Shown: piece by piece, positions 8,677 through 18,498 of the stretch
Layout: each line of letters starts with the position of its first letter
How positions within the stretch are numbered: the stretch's first letter is position 1
Assembly: GCF_000245815.1 (NCBI RefSeq)
Contig: NZ_JH601103.1
Location: 1,459,527 to 1,523,526, forward strand
Direction of reading: 5' to 3'
Origin: Dolosigranulum pigrum ATCC 51524
GTDB lineage: Bacteria; Bacillota; Bacilli; Lactobacillales; Carnobacteriaceae_A
DNA: 64,000 bases
Notes under the pieces: model-generated
What the model was told of the DNA's origin: nothing
The model's input: only the letters and a program-made list of their open reading frames with translations
Database searches by the model: none
Translations under genes and position numbers: made by a program

Positions 8677-9607
8677 ATTGCATCCCTTCTTCTATCGTTG
8701 CTCCTTGTAGATAACTTGTAATCGACATTTTAGACTTGCCCGCTGGTTGGACTCGGATTAACGCTATCCCATTCCCATCACCCGCAGCAACATGTAATTC
8801 ATCCGGTGACACATGAATAATCTCCCCCGGCGACGCTGCTGTATTGCCCGCTACTTCCGCTACTTCCCACAGCTTAAATCGCTCACCTTGGAAAAACGTA
8901 TGCGTACTTGGAAACGGTCTAAAAGCTCGTACTTTATTATAAATCGCTCGTGCACTCTCTGTCCAGTCAATTTCTTCCTCTTCTGATGAAATCATTGGAG
9001 CATAAGTCACTTGACTCTCATCTTGCGGTACCGGAGTTAGCTCATTATTGAATAGTTTCGGCAAGGTATCGATTAATAAATCGCGTCCCAATAAACTCAA
9101 TGCTTCAAATAAATCACCCGTATCGTGCTGATCTTGGATGGTCATTTCTCGCTTCGCTAACATATCCCCGGCATCCATCTTCGGTGTCATATACATAATG
9201 GTCACGCCCGTCTTCTCATCACCATTCTTAATCGCATAATGAATCGGAGCGGCTCCGCGATATTTCGGCAATAGTGATGCATGAATATTAATTGCTCCAT
9301 AAGTCGGCAAATCAAGCAATTCTTTTGGCAAAAATTGACCAAATGCAGCCGTTATAATTAAATCTGGAGCTAACTCTTTCATAATATCCAGTTCCTCTGA
9401 TCCACGAATGGTTTCTGGCTGCAAGACATTAATTCCGAACCGTTCGGCACATTGTTTCACTGGTGGTGCGGTCAACACGCGCTTGCGCCCGACTTTTCGA
9501 TCGGGTTGAGTGACCACACATTGTACTTCAATCCCTGTTTGTTCACATAAAGCTTCTAAAATCGGTACTGAGAATTGCGGGGTTCCCATAAAAATAATTT
9601 TCTTCAT
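8657..9607 (-). CDS. fmt: Methionyl-tRNA formyltransferase
   Basis: 316 aa, full length. It begins MKKIIFMGTPQFSVPILEAL and carries the formyl-transfer signature HASLLPKYRGAAPIHYAI with catalytic Asn and His, then the C-terminal OB-like domain (about 207-310). It formylates initiator Met-tRNA. RBS GGAGCGG precedes ATG 9607. The gene lies 14 nt after priA; no def gene is in this cluster. Confidence 0.97.
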   Translation of the reverse strand: MKKIIFMGTPQFSVPILEALCEQTGIEVQCVVTQPDRKVGRKRVLTAPPVKQCAERFGINVLQPETIRGSEELDIMKELAPDLIITAAFGQFLPKELLDLPTYGAINIHASLLPKYRGAAPIHYAIKNGDEKTGVTIMYMTPKMDAGDMLAKREMTIQDQHDTGDLFEALSLLGRDLLIDTLPKLFNNELTPVPQDESQVTYAPMISSEEEEIDWTESARAIYNKVRAFRPFPSTHTFFQGERFKLWEVAEVAGNTAASPGEIIHVSPDELHVAAGDGNGIALIRVQPAGKSKMSITSYLQGATIEEGMQFEQVNC

Positions 9608-9621
9608 TACATATCCGCTCC

Positions 9622-12036
9622 TTAAATAAAATTCATCGGTTTAGGATCAATTGAAATATATAATCCACGAGCGATGTCTTGTTGACTCGCTATAAGTAGT
9701 TCATGTAACTTTGTTTTTAAAGCATCTTCTTGTTTATATTTAATAATGGTCTGGAAATGATAGCGATTATGTGTTCGAGCAATACTCTTTGGCGTTGGCC
9801 CTAAAATAATCGCCTCATCACTCAACGTTGGCCTTAGTTCTGCAACGATTTCAGCCATTTTCTTACTTGCTATTAATTCATCCTCATGACTCACCATCAC
9901 CCGCACTAAAAAATAATACGGACTATACTGACTGAGTCGCCTTAGATGCATTTCTTTTTTAAAAAATGTCTCATAATCATAAGCTTGCGCTAATTGGATG
10001 GCATAATGTCCTGGATTAAATGTCTGTATAATAACCCGACCATCTTTTTGGCCACGTCCTGCTCGTCCACTCACTTGTGTCAGCAATTGGAATGTACTTT
10101 CGGCTGAGCGAAAATCAGGCAGACCGAGTGCTGTATCTGCATTCAACACCCCCACTAACGTCACATTAGGAAAATCCAATCCTTTAGCAATCATTTGTGT
10201 CCCAAGTAGAATATCTGCCTCTTTATCTTCAAATTGCCCGAGTAAACGTTCGTGAGCTCCCTTACGCCGAGTGGTATCGACATCCATCCGAATAATCCGG
10301 GCTCCCGGCAACACATCTTGTAATTCTTCTTCAATCTTCTGCGTACCTGTCCCGTAATAACGAATGTTGGGACTCTGACACGTTGGGCACTTTTGAGGAA
10401 TAGCTTCTTCATGCCCACAATAGTGACATTTCATTGTCTTCGTATCCATATGAAGCGTTTGGGATATGTCACAATTCGGACACTCCAAAACATATCCACA
10501 ATCACGGCACATCATAAACGATGAATAACCACGCCGATTAAGAAGCAAGACCACTTGTTCCCCACGATTAATCCGTTCTTGCATTTGCTCCATTAAGACG
10601 TGCGAAAAAGACGACCGATTACCACGCTTATATTCCTCTCTCATATCGACTACTTCAATCGGAGGCAACGGTTTATCATTCACTCGGTCTGGTAATTCTA
10701 ACAGTTGATAAACCCCTTTGTAAGCACGCGCTTTTGACTCCAATGAGGGGGTCGCACTCCCTAAAATAACCGGACAACTGTGGTAAGCAGCCCGCCACAT
10801 CGCGACATCACGCGCATGATAACGGGGGGTATCTTCTTGCTTATAAGTAGTCTCATGCTCTTCATCGATAATAATTAGTCCAAGATGATCAATCGGCGCA
10901 AAAATACTGGATCGTGCCCCAACGACAATCTTTGCTTCACCTCGTTTAATTTTTCGCCATTCATCGTACTTCTCACCGTCTGATAAGCCACTATGTAAGA
11001 CCGCAACTGCTTCTTGAAAGCGACTCTTAAAGCGGTAGGCCATCTGCGGTGTGAGCGCAATTTCGGGCACCAGCATAATCGCTCCTTCGCCCCGCTCAAG
11101 CACTTGTGCAATCGTCTGTAAGTACACTTCCGTCTTCCCGCTACCAGTTACTCCTTGTAGTAAAAAAACATCTTGTTGACGCGCTTGAATAGACTGCGCA
11201 ATCTGATCATACGCTGCTTGCTGATCTGGTGTTAGTTCTAACTTCTCTGAGATGGCGATATCTTTATGCGCAAAAGGATCGCGATATACTTCAACTTCAC
11301 GTACCTCACACCAATGCTCTTCTTCTGCTCGATTAAGGAGCGCCGGCGTGATACCATACTCATCGCGTAATTGTGACCATAAAATTTCGGCTCCATCCAA
11401 TTGCTTAAATACTTCTAACAATTCAATTTGACGAGTGGCATTCGTGCGGACTTGTTCCAATGCTTCTTCAATCTCATCATTGCTCAACAGCGGAATAACA
11501 TACTTTCGCATCTTTTTATTGGCACGATCGGATACTTTATAAACCACATCCACTTGTTCTTGTTGTTTTAAATCCAGTAAAGTGTCCAAAATACCTTGCT
11601 CTTCCGCTTGAGCCCACGATAAATAAGTCTCATCTCCAAACAACTTCGCCCGCTCAGCGTTTGACAGTGCATCAGTTGGAATAATATGTTTATCATATTG
11701 TGCGCGCAGAACGGCCGGAAGCATTGTCTGATAGCAACTAATGCGAAAACTAAATGTCTCGTTAGCCATTTTCTCACCCAATTGAATCAATTCATCACTC
11801 AAGACCGGCGTTAAATCCATAATTTGGCTAATTTCTTTTAACTGACCATCAAACTCAGTCACATCAGCAGTTTTAACCACAAAGCCTTGAATTTTTCGAT
11901 CCCCTTGACCGAACGGGACAATCACACGCATGCCGGGTAATAATTTGTGTTCTAAATGCGGAGGAATACGGTAACTGTATGGACTATTCGTCTGCATCAC
12001 CGGCACATCAACGATAACTTCCGCAATTTGTGGCAT
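9622..12036 (-). CDS. priA: Primosomal protein N' (replication restart helicase PriA)
   Basis: 804 aa. The N-terminal 3'-DNA-end binding domain is followed by a superfamily-2 helicase with Walker A GVTGSGKTEVYL and Walker B DEEHE, then paired zinc motifs (CRDCGYVLECPNC and CHYCGHEEAIPQKCPTC) and the C-terminal helicase half with GLDFPNV and QVSGRAGRG. It reloads DnaB at stalled forks. Its ATG overlaps the coaBC stop as TAATG, so translation is coupled. Confidence 0.97.
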   Translation of the reverse strand: MPQIAEVIVDVPVMQTNSPYSYRIPPHLEHKLLPGMRVIVPFGQGDRKIQGFVVKTADVTEFDGQLKEISQIMDLTPVLSDELIQLGEKMANETFSFRISCYQTMLPAVLRAQYDKHIIPTDALSNAERAKLFGDETYLSWAQAEEQGILDTLLDLKQQEQVDVVYKVSDRANKKMRKYVIPLLSNDEIEEALEQVRTNATRQIELLEVFKQLDGAEILWSQLRDEYGITPALLNRAEEEHWCEVREVEVYRDPFAHKDIAISEKLELTPDQQAAYDQIAQSIQARQQDVFLLQGVTGSGKTEVYLQTIAQVLERGEGAIMLVPEIALTPQMAYRFKSRFQEAVAVLHSGLSDGEKYDEWRKIKRGEAKIVVGARSSIFAPIDHLGLIIIDEEHETTYKQEDTPRYHARDVAMWRAAYHSCPVILGSATPSLESKARAYKGVYQLLELPDRVNDKPLPPIEVVDMREEYKRGNRSSFSHVLMEQMQERINRGEQVVLLLNRRGYSSFMMCRDCGYVLECPNCDISQTLHMDTKTMKCHYCGHEEAIPQKCPTCQSPNIRYYGTGTQKIEEELQDVLPGARIIRMDVDTTRRKGAHERLLGQFEDKEADILLGTQMIAKGLDFPNVTLVGVLNADTALGLPDFRSAESTFQLLTQVSGRAGRGQKDGRVIIQTFNPGHYAIQLAQAYDYETFFKKEMHLRRLSQYSPYYFLVRVMVSHEDELIASKKMAEIVAELRPTLSDEAIILGPTPKSIARTHNRYHFQTIIKYKQEDALKTKLHELLIASQQDIARGLYISIDPKPMNFI

Positions 12037-13238
12037 TATTTCCCTTCTTTCATGTACTCAGCAACAAATGCTATAATGTCTCGCGCTAAAGCAGTCTTTG
12101 AGTTAAGTGGCAAGTGCTTACGGTCGCCTTCTTTCGTAAAAATAGTGACTTCATTTTGATCGACATTAAAGCCTTGATCTTGACACGAGACATCATTGGC
12201 AATAATCATATCGGCTGCTTTTTTCGTTAACTTATCTTGAGCATATTGTTCTAAGTGGTCTGTTTCAGCTGCAAAACCGATTGTAAACTGGCCTTCTTTT
12301 TTGCGTTGACCTAATAGTTGAAGGATATCGGGATTCAAGGACAATTCTAATGTTAAATGGTCTTGTTTTTTTATTTTTTGTTCGGATATATTCTCCGGAC
12401 GATAATCTGAGACAGCAGCTGCCATAATTACCGTATCTGCTTGTTGGAAGGCTTCTGTCGTATGATCTAACATCTGTTCAGCTGTTTCGACTTGAATAAC
12501 ATCAACAAGGCTAGAGACAGGTAACTGACTTGTTGTAATTAAAGTCACCTCTGCCCCGGCTAACGTGGCTGCATCTGCTAGAGCATGACCCATTTTGCCA
12601 GATGATTTATTCGTCAAGGTCCGTACGGGGTCAATGTATTCCTTCGTTCCCCCCGCTGTAATAACAAATCGCTTCCCTGCTAATAATGTACGGTCACTGA
12701 CAACTAATTGCGTGAATTCATCGATAATGCGCCCATATTCTGGGAAGCGTCCTTTCCCCTCATATCCTTCTGCCAAAAACCCTGTATCTGGCGTCATTAC
12801 CACATGATCATCAGCTTCTAACTGCTTTATATTGCGCTGCGTGGCTGCATTTTGATACATCTTATTATTCATTGCTGGCACAAAAAAGAGCGGATGGTCT
12901 GTTGCAATTAAACTAGTCGAGACAAAATCATCGGCCAATCCATTAGCCACTTTGCTTAATATATTAGCAGTTGCTGGAGCAATAATCGAGTGATCCGCCC
13001 AATCTGCTAACGCAATATGATCAATCGAATCTGGCTGCGAAGTATCAAAGGTGTCTGTATAAACAGGATGTTTGCTTAACACACTAAATGTTAAAGGAGC
13101 AACAAATTCAGTCGCATGGTCAGTCATCGCGACTCTTACCGATGCTCCTTGTTTAATTAATTCGCGCAACAATACAACAGCTTTATAAGCAGAAATACCA
13201 CCCGTCACGTATAACGCAATTTTTTTCCCTTCTAACAC
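12036..13238 (-). CDS. coaBC: Bifunctional phosphopantothenoylcysteine decarboxylase / phosphopantothenate-cysteine ligase
   Basis: 400 aa. The CoaC flavoprotein half (about 1-180) contains TGGISAYKA, the LADWAD and IIAPATANILSKVANG segments and VPAMNNKMY. The CoaB half starts near 185 with the ITAGGTKEYIDPVR dinucleotide motif. It makes 4'-phosphopantetheine for CoA. GTG start at 13238 with GGAGGG upstream. It follows rpoZ after a 104-nt gap with a weak hairpin and T-rich tract (about 13300-13330) that could attenuate transcription from gmk-rpoZ. Confidence 0.95.
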   Translation of the reverse strand: MLEGKKIALYVTGGISAYKAVVLLRELIKQGASVRVAMTDHATEFVAPLTFSVLSKHPVYTDTFDTSQPDSIDHIALADWADHSIIAPATANILSKVANGLADDFVSTSLIATDHPLFFVPAMNNKMYQNAATQRNIKQLEADDHVVMTPDTGFLAEGYEGKGRFPEYGRIIDEFTQLVVSDRTLLAGKRFVITAGGTKEYIDPVRTLTNKSSGKMGHALADAATLAGAEVTLITTSQLPVSSLVDVIQVETAEQMLDHTTEAFQQADTVIMAAAVSDYRPENISEQKIKKQDHLTLELSLNPDILQLLGQRKKEGQFTIGFAAETDHLEQYAQDKLTKKAADMIIANDVSCQDQGFNVDQNEVTIFTKEGDRKHLPLNSKTALARDIIAFVAEYMKEGK

Positions 13239-13342
13239 TTGTATCCCTCCATCATTTCTCTATCTTAAGTGAACCTGTCTGTTTATTTCTCTACATACAA
13301 AAGAACCCCTTGCTACGTTAATAACAAAGGTATCAATTTGTC

Positions 13343-13567
13343 TTATTCTTTATTTAGCTGGCTAGAATCAATGACTAAATCGCCGGCTTCAATCTCTTCT
13401 AATGCTTTACCAACATTGCGGATAGATTGGTATTCTTCTAACATTTCCTCACCATCTGATGATTCGTCTTCAGCAAGTTGGTGTGCTCGTTTAGCACTTA
13501 ACATTACTAATGAATATTTTGAATCGATCCGATTAAGCAACTTATCCAATGAAGGGTGTAATAACAT
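13343..13567 (-). CDS. rpoZ: RNA polymerase omega subunit
   Basis: 74 aa, a normal length for Firmicutes omega. It starts MLLHPSLDKLLNRIDSKYSLV, with the conserved Y-S-L-V-x-x-x-A-K-R-A core. The protein stabilises RNA polymerase assembly. ATG directly follows the gmk stop (TAAATG), the typical gmk-rpoZ pairing. Confidence 0.93.
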   Translation of the reverse strand: MLLHPSLDKLLNRIDSKYSLVMLSAKRAHQLAEDESSDGEEMLEEYQSIRNVGKALEEIEAGDLVIDSSQLNKE

Positions 13568-14185
13568 TTAATTCATCTCCTCAATAATTTTTGTATACGC
13601 TCCTAAATTACGAGACACTTTCAAATGTTCGCTTTCAATAATATGTCTAATTTTTTGTGCCGCTTTATCGACATCATCATTCTCAACAACGTAATCGTAA
13701 TACTGAATGAGTTTCAATTCGTCGACTGCTTTTTTCATGCGTTTTTTGATCATATCACTGCTATCTGTGCCACGACCAGTTATCCGATTCTCTAATTCAC
13801 CTAAATTAGGCGGTGATAAAAAGATAAAAATCGCTTCTGGCATCTTATTGCGTACTTTCAACGCGCCTTGCACTTCAATCTCCAAAAACACATCGCGACC
13901 TGCTTCCAATGTTTCGTTCACATACTCAAGGGGTGTCCCATAATAGTTGCCAACATATTCAGCATATTCCAACAAGCCACCACTCTCGATTAATTGTTCG
14001 AACGCTTCACGTGAGCGGAAGTAATAATCTTGTCCTTCAACTTCTCCCTCTCGCTTATCTCGTGTTGTCATCGATATTGAATAATCAAAATCATTATTAT
14101 AATGATCAAATATATGTTTACGAACTGTTCCCTTCCCCACACCTGACGGGCCGGAGAGAACAAGTAATAATCCACGTCCCACCAC
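13568..14185 (-). CDS. gmk: Guanylate kinase
   Basis: 205 aa GMP kinase with P-loop LSGPSGVGKGTV, the GMP-binding TTRDKREGEVEGQDYYF, and EIEVQGALKVR. It converts GMP to GDP and sets the ppGpp-sensitive GTP supply. Two tandem GTG codons begin the frame and 14185 is the best placed behind AAAGGA. It is the first gene of the operon running toward thiN. A promoter must lie in 14186-14310, but I see no convincing consensus pair there. Confidence 0.96.
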   Translation of the reverse strand: MVGRGLLLVLSGPSGVGKGTVRKHIFDHYNNDFDYSISMTTRDKREGEVEGQDYYFRSREAFEQLIESGGLLEYAEYVGNYYGTPLEYVNETLEAGRDVFLEIEVQGALKVRNKMPEAIFIFLSPPNLGELENRITGRGTDSSDMIKKRMKKAVDELKLIQYYDYVVENDDVDKAAQKIRHIIESEHLKVSRNLGAYTKIIEEMN

Positions 14186-14310
14186 ACAAAATCCTTTCCA
14201 ATTCCGTTATGTATAATAGTTTAACACAAAAAGCTCTCCATTGTTACCAGATTGGTCAATTTTTTCTGTTTTCTAAAAAATATAACATGAAAATCATTTT
14301 GCCTATAACA

Positions 14311-14338
14311 AAAGAGCAAGGCAACAGCCTTACTCTTT
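14311..14338 (-). terminator. Terminator of the V-ATPase operon
   Basis: Minus-strand stem AAAGAGTAAGGC / GCCTTGCTCTTT with loop TGTT, one G-T wobble and a short T-rich tail. It lies 25-50 nt after the ntpD stop and separates the ntp operon from gmk. Confidence 0.75.
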
Positions 14339-14362
14339 GTCTCATTATTTTTAATGGCAGAA

Positions 14363-15007
14363 TTATTCTTTCTCTTCTCCCATATCTTTAACTTTCATCA
14401 AGCGAGTAATACTTGCCCGCTCTTTTTCTTCTAGCTTCATCTCAATAAAGTAAATGGTCTCCTCTAGACGTGGAATGGTCATATGTTCGAGGGCATTAAC
14501 GCGTCGACGCGTCTTCTCAATCTCATCAGCCATCAACTGACAAGATTTTTCAATTTCAGCCAACTCCAACATATCAGGCATCACATCGATGAACTGTTTA
14601 AAGGTGCGGTCCAGTTCTCCGTTTGAGTTTAAATAACCGTATTCGATGCTTGAAATATCGCTCGCATCACTACTGTAATCAAACGTCATCTGTGGCACGC
14701 GCACACTCATAATGTTCTTCTGATCTAGATTTAACTGAACACTTCGAGATGGAATAGCCATTAATTCTTCGAGATAATTCTCATGAAGTAAGGATTTAGC
14801 AATCGAGAAAGATTGCATTCCTTGCTTCAACTTTTCTTCTACTTCTTCTCGTAATTCGTTGTTTTTCTTAATGAGTCCAATAAATTGTCGCATTAACTCA
14901 TCACGTTTGTCTTTCAACAACTTGTGACCACGAGAAGCGAGTTCGAGCCGGTCCTTTAAGTTAGACAGCTCCATTCGGGTAGGGTTGACATTTAGTTTCT
15001 TCGCCAT
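14363..15007 (-). CDS. ntpD: V-type ATPase subunit D (central rotor stalk)
   Basis: 214 aa, matching NtpD of E. hirae. The N-terminal VNPTRMELSNLKDRLELASRGHKLLK is the family signature, and long N- and C-terminal helices form the coiled coil of the rotor that turns inside A3B3. It starts 5 nt after ntpB and is the last gene of the operon. The E. hirae ntpJ K+ transporter gene that would follow is absent; gmk comes next. Confidence 0.95.
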   Translation of the reverse strand: MAKKLNVNPTRMELSNLKDRLELASRGHKLLKDKRDELMRQFIGLIKKNNELREEVEEKLKQGMQSFSIAKSLLHENYLEELMAIPSRSVQLNLDQKNIMSVRVPQMTFDYSSDASDISSIEYGYLNSNGELDRTFKQFIDVMPDMLELAEIEKSCQLMADEIEKTRRRVNALEHMTIPRLEETIYFIEMKLEEKERASITRLMKVKDMGEEKE

Positions 15008-15012
15008 CTACC

Positions 15013-16389
15013 TCACCCTTCCTTAGGCAAGTATTTATCTAGCATTTCATCTTTAATTCGTTTCAATTCTTCGCGTGGCAAGATTTTCAGAAGATCCCAA
15101 CCAAGTTCAATCGATTCATCAATTGAACGGTTCGTGTAACTTCCTTGGTTAACATACTCTTCTTCAAAGCGATCCGTAAACGCCACATATTTTTTATCTG
15201 ATTCAGATAACGCGGCTTCACCAAGAACGTTCGCTAATTCTTTAGCTTCTTTTCCTTGGGCATAAGCAGCAAAGATTTGGTTCATGGTTGGTGCGTGGTC
15301 TTCACGTGTTTTACCTTCACCAATTCCTTCATCTTTTAGACGAGATAGTGATGGTAAAATGTCGATAGGCGGTTCAATTCCTTTGTTTTCCAACTCACGG
15401 GAGAGGATAATTTGCCCCTCTGTAATATATCCGGTCAAGTCCGGAATTGGGTGCGTAATATCTTCTTCCGGCATCGTTAAGATTGGAATTTGAGTAACTG
15501 ATCCATTAATTCCTTCTAAACGTCCCGCACGTTCATACAAGGTTGCCAAGTTCGTGTATAAGTAACCTGGATAACCACGACGACCTGGTACCTCACGACG
15601 AGCAGCCGAAATTTCACGAAGCGCATTCGCATAGTTCGTCATGTCTGTTGTAATAATTAAGACGTGCATATCTTTTTCGAATGCCAAGTATTCAGCTGCG
15701 GTTAGAGCCATACGAGGAGTGGCAATACGCTCAATCGCTGGGTCATCTGCCAAGTTAATGAAGACAACTGAACGATCGATCGCACCTGTTTCTTTGAAGT
15801 CATTCATGAAGAATTCTGCCTCTTCATGCGTAATACCAACCGCTGCGAAGACAACGGCAAATTCTTCATCGGTTCCGACAACTTGTGCTTGACGCGCAAT
15901 TTGAGCTGCCAATTCTTCGTGAGGTAGACCACTTGCAGAGAACACGGGTAACTTTTGGCCACGAACTAATGTGTTTAAGTGGTCAATTGTAGATACCCCT
16001 GTTTGGATAAACTCATCTGGATACATACGAGCAACGGGGTTAATAGCTTTCCCGTTAATATCCAATGTTTTTTCTGGAATTAAGTCTGGTCCTCCATCAT
16101 TCACGCGACCCATTCCATCGAATGTACGTCCGATCATATCTTCAGATACATCTAGTGATAATGGGCGACCTAAGAAACGAACTTTAGTGTCAGGCAAGTT
16201 AATTCCTTCTGATCCTTCAAAAATTTGAACAATCGCTTTATCGCCTTCGATTTCTAAGACCTGACCTTGGCGACGTTCACCGTTTTGTAATTCAATCTCA
16301 ACTAGCTCATCGAACTTAACACCTTCAACACCTTCAACGGTCATTAGCGGTCCGACAACCTCTGATACTGTTTTATACTCTTTAAGCAT
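15013..16389 (-). CDS. ntpB: V-type ATPase subunit B (regulatory, non-catalytic)
   Basis: 458 aa, as in E. hirae NtpB. I set the start at ATG 16389, which overlaps the ntpA stop (GATGCTTAA) behind AAAGGTGG. An in-frame ATG at 16413 would add eight non-conserved residues inside ntpA. The P-loop is degenerate (FSASGLPHEEL), as expected for the non-catalytic subunit; PGRRGYPGYLYTNLATLYERAGR is conserved. It alternates with subunit A in the cytosolic hexamer. Confidence 0.96.
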   Translation of the reverse strand: MLKEYKTVSEVVGPLMTVEGVEGVKFDELVEIELQNGERRQGQVLEIEGDKAIVQIFEGSEGINLPDTKVRFLGRPLSLDVSEDMIGRTFDGMGRVNDGGPDLIPEKTLDINGKAINPVARMYPDEFIQTGVSTIDHLNTLVRGQKLPVFSASGLPHEELAAQIARQAQVVGTDEEFAVVFAAVGITHEEAEFFMNDFKETGAIDRSVVFINLADDPAIERIATPRMALTAAEYLAFEKDMHVLIITTDMTNYANALREISAARREVPGRRGYPGYLYTNLATLYERAGRLEGINGSVTQIPILTMPEEDITHPIPDLTGYITEGQIILSRELENKGIEPPIDILPSLSRLKDEGIGEGKTREDHAPTMNQIFAAYAQGKEAKELANVLGEAALSESDKKYVAFTDRFEEEYVNQGSYTNRSIDESIELGWDLLKILPREELKRIKDEMLDKYLPKEG

Positions 16390-18172
16390 CCGATCCACCA
16401 CCTTTTTGGACAATTTCTTTCATAACGTCTTCGATAGAGTTCTCAATCTCAAGGAATCTATCAAATTCATCTTCAGAAATGTATTTCATTCGTCCGATTC
16501 GCTCACGCAACTGAACCGTTCCTTTAGATATTTCATCGTAGTAAGAACCTAATTCTAACGCTTTTCGAGCTTCATCTTCGAACGTTAAAATAATTTCCAT
16601 CATTTTAATTTGTTTTTTCAGTGGTGTGTACGTATCCACATCATCGTAAGCATTCTGTTGTAAGAAGTCTTCACGTAACATAGCAGCAACAGTCATTGTC
16701 ACACGGTCCGCTTCAGAGAGCGATTCTACACCAACTAATTGAACAATTTCTTTTAACTCAGACTCTTTCTGTAGGGTAACACGCGCTCGAGAGACCAACT
16801 CTGGCCACTTCACATCGTGATCTTTGCCGATATACTTATTAACACGACCAGAATAGAGTGAGTAAGAATCCAACCAGTTAATTGCTGGGAAGTGTCGACG
16901 TTGAGACAATCCACTATCTAGTGCCCAGAATACTTTTGCCACACGCAAGGTATTCTGTGTGACTGGCTCAGAGGTATCCCCACCTGGAGGCGAAACGGCT
17001 CCAATCGCCGTAATACTTCCGACACGCTCACCATTATTACCAAGCGGGTGAACCATCCCTGCACGTTCATAGTATTCCGCAATACGCGAACCTAGATAAG
17101 CAGGATATCCTTCATCCCCAGGCATCTCTTCTAGACGACCTGACATCTCACGCAATGCTTCTGCCCAACGTGAAGTTGAGTCCGCCATAACCGCAACAGA
17201 ATAACCCATATCACGGTAGTATTCTGCGATTGTAATTCCTGTATAAATAGACGCTTCACGCGCGGCAACTGGCATGTTAGATGTGTTAGCAATCAAAATC
17301 GTACGTTCCATGATTGACTCACCAGTATTCGGGTCAATCAATTTTGGAAACTCGTTAATTACCTCTGTCATCTCATTACCACGTTCACCACAACCAATAT
17401 AGACAACTAAGTCTACGTCAGCCCATTTTGCAATTTGGTGTTGGACGACGGTTTTTCCAGCTCCGAATGGGCCAGGTACCGTTGCTGCTCCTCCTTTAGC
17501 AACTGGGAACAGTGTATCAATAACACGCTGTCCCGTGACTAAAGGTTCTTCCGGGCTAATCTTTTCTTGAACTGGTCGACCTTGACGTACTGGCCATTTT
17601 TGAATCATATTGAAATCTTTTTCGCCAGATTCTGTCTCTAAGGTATAAATAGTCTCTTCAATCGTGAAGTCACCTGATTTAATATCGGTCACTTTTCCAC
17701 TGACACCCACTGGTACCATAATACGGTGTTCAATAACTTTTGATTCTTGAACCACACCGACAATATCACCAGTCGTAACTTCATCTCCAACACTAACTTT
17801 TGGTTCGAAAGTCCATTTATCATTTCGGTCAAGTGGATCAACCTCTACACCACGTTCCAAGAAGTTACTATCTGTTTTGTCCATAAAGTCTTGTAGCGGA
17901 CGTTGAATCCCATCGAACATGCGTGAAATCATACCCGGTGCTAACTCAACTGATAATGGTTCTCCGGTAATTTCAACTTCTTCCCCGGGTCCAACCATAG
18001 ATGTTTCTTCGTAGACCTGGATAGAAGCGACATCATTACGCATTTCAATTACTTCGCCAATTAATCCCAATTTACCGACACGGCAAATATCTTGAATATT
18101 GGCATCACTCATACCTTTAGCCGTAACCAAAGGACCTGATACACTTACAATTTCTCCTTTATTCAAACTCAA
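16382..18172 (-). CDS. ntpA: V-type ATPase catalytic subunit A
   Basis: 596 aa with the P-loop GPFGAGKTVVQ, the A-subunit insert region (about 115-185), GERGNEMTEV with the catalytic Glu, and SRWAEALREMSGRLEEMPGDEGYPAYL. It hydrolyses ATP (or synthesises it in reverse) to drive rotation. The start is TTG 18172 behind TAGGAGGG. The alternative start codon is unusual for so abundant a protein but is shared by several genes of this operon (ntpF, ntpC and ntpA TTG; ntpE GTG). Confidence 0.97.
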   Translation of the reverse strand: MSLNKGEIVSVSGPLVTAKGMSDANIQDICRVGKLGLIGEVIEMRNDVASIQVYEETSMVGPGEEVEITGEPLSVELAPGMISRMFDGIQRPLQDFMDKTDSNFLERGVEVDPLDRNDKWTFEPKVSVGDEVTTGDIVGVVQESKVIEHRIMVPVGVSGKVTDIKSGDFTIEETIYTLETESGEKDFNMIQKWPVRQGRPVQEKISPEEPLVTGQRVIDTLFPVAKGGAATVPGPFGAGKTVVQHQIAKWADVDLVVYIGCGERGNEMTEVINEFPKLIDPNTGESIMERTILIANTSNMPVAAREASIYTGITIAEYYRDMGYSVAVMADSTSRWAEALREMSGRLEEMPGDEGYPAYLGSRIAEYYERAGMVHPLGNNGERVGSITAIGAVSPPGGDTSEPVTQNTLRVAKVFWALDSGLSQRRHFPAINWLDSYSLYSGRVNKYIGKDHDVKWPELVSRARVTLQKESELKEIVQLVGVESLSEADRVTMTVAAMLREDFLQQNAYDDVDTYTPLKKQIKMMEIILTFEDEARKALELGSYYDEISKGTVQLRERIGRMKYISEDEFDRFLEIENSIEDVMKEIVQKGGGSDA

Positions 18173-18186
18173 GTTACATCACCCTC

Positions 18187-18498
18187 CTATAAGATATTTT
18201 GACCGACAGCTTTTTCTACGTTATCTTGAACGCGTTTTTTACCTATGCCGCGTGATCCATCATAATTAGGAATCAAAATAACAGCTGGCGTCATCTTCGC
18301 ATCATAGCGCTCGATCGTCTCAGGAATTTCTTCAGCAAATTTTTCTGTTAAATAAATAATACCAAAGTTATCCTCTGCCATCGCATCAATCACCTGTCGG
18401 GCTTCGCTACCAGTTTGTACAATTCTCGTATCAAACCCCAACATTTTAAAACCTAGGATGGAATCTTTATCGCCAACAACTCCAATTTTACTGGCCAT
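18187..18498 (-). CDS. ntpG: V-type ATPase subunit F (NtpG)
   Basis: 103 aa, the usual size for the F (NtpG) subunit, beginning MASKIGVVGDKDSILGFKMLGF with the Rossmann-like GDKDSxLGF signature. It binds the DF rotor shaft. The ATG lies 11 nt inside the 3' end of ntpC, and ntpA follows 14 nt after. Confidence 0.93.
   Translation of the reverse strand: MASKIGVVGDKDSILGFKMLGFDTRIVQTGSEARQVIDAMAEDNFGIIYLTEKFAEEIPETIERYDAKMTPAVILIPNYDGSRGIGKKRVQDNVEKAVGQNIL

Noticed and set aside
13909..14391. Plus-strand 160-codon open frame spanning gmk and the ntp-gmk spacer
   Set aside because: It is antisense to gmk and crosses the ntp terminator; no RBS, and the translation has no family pattern.
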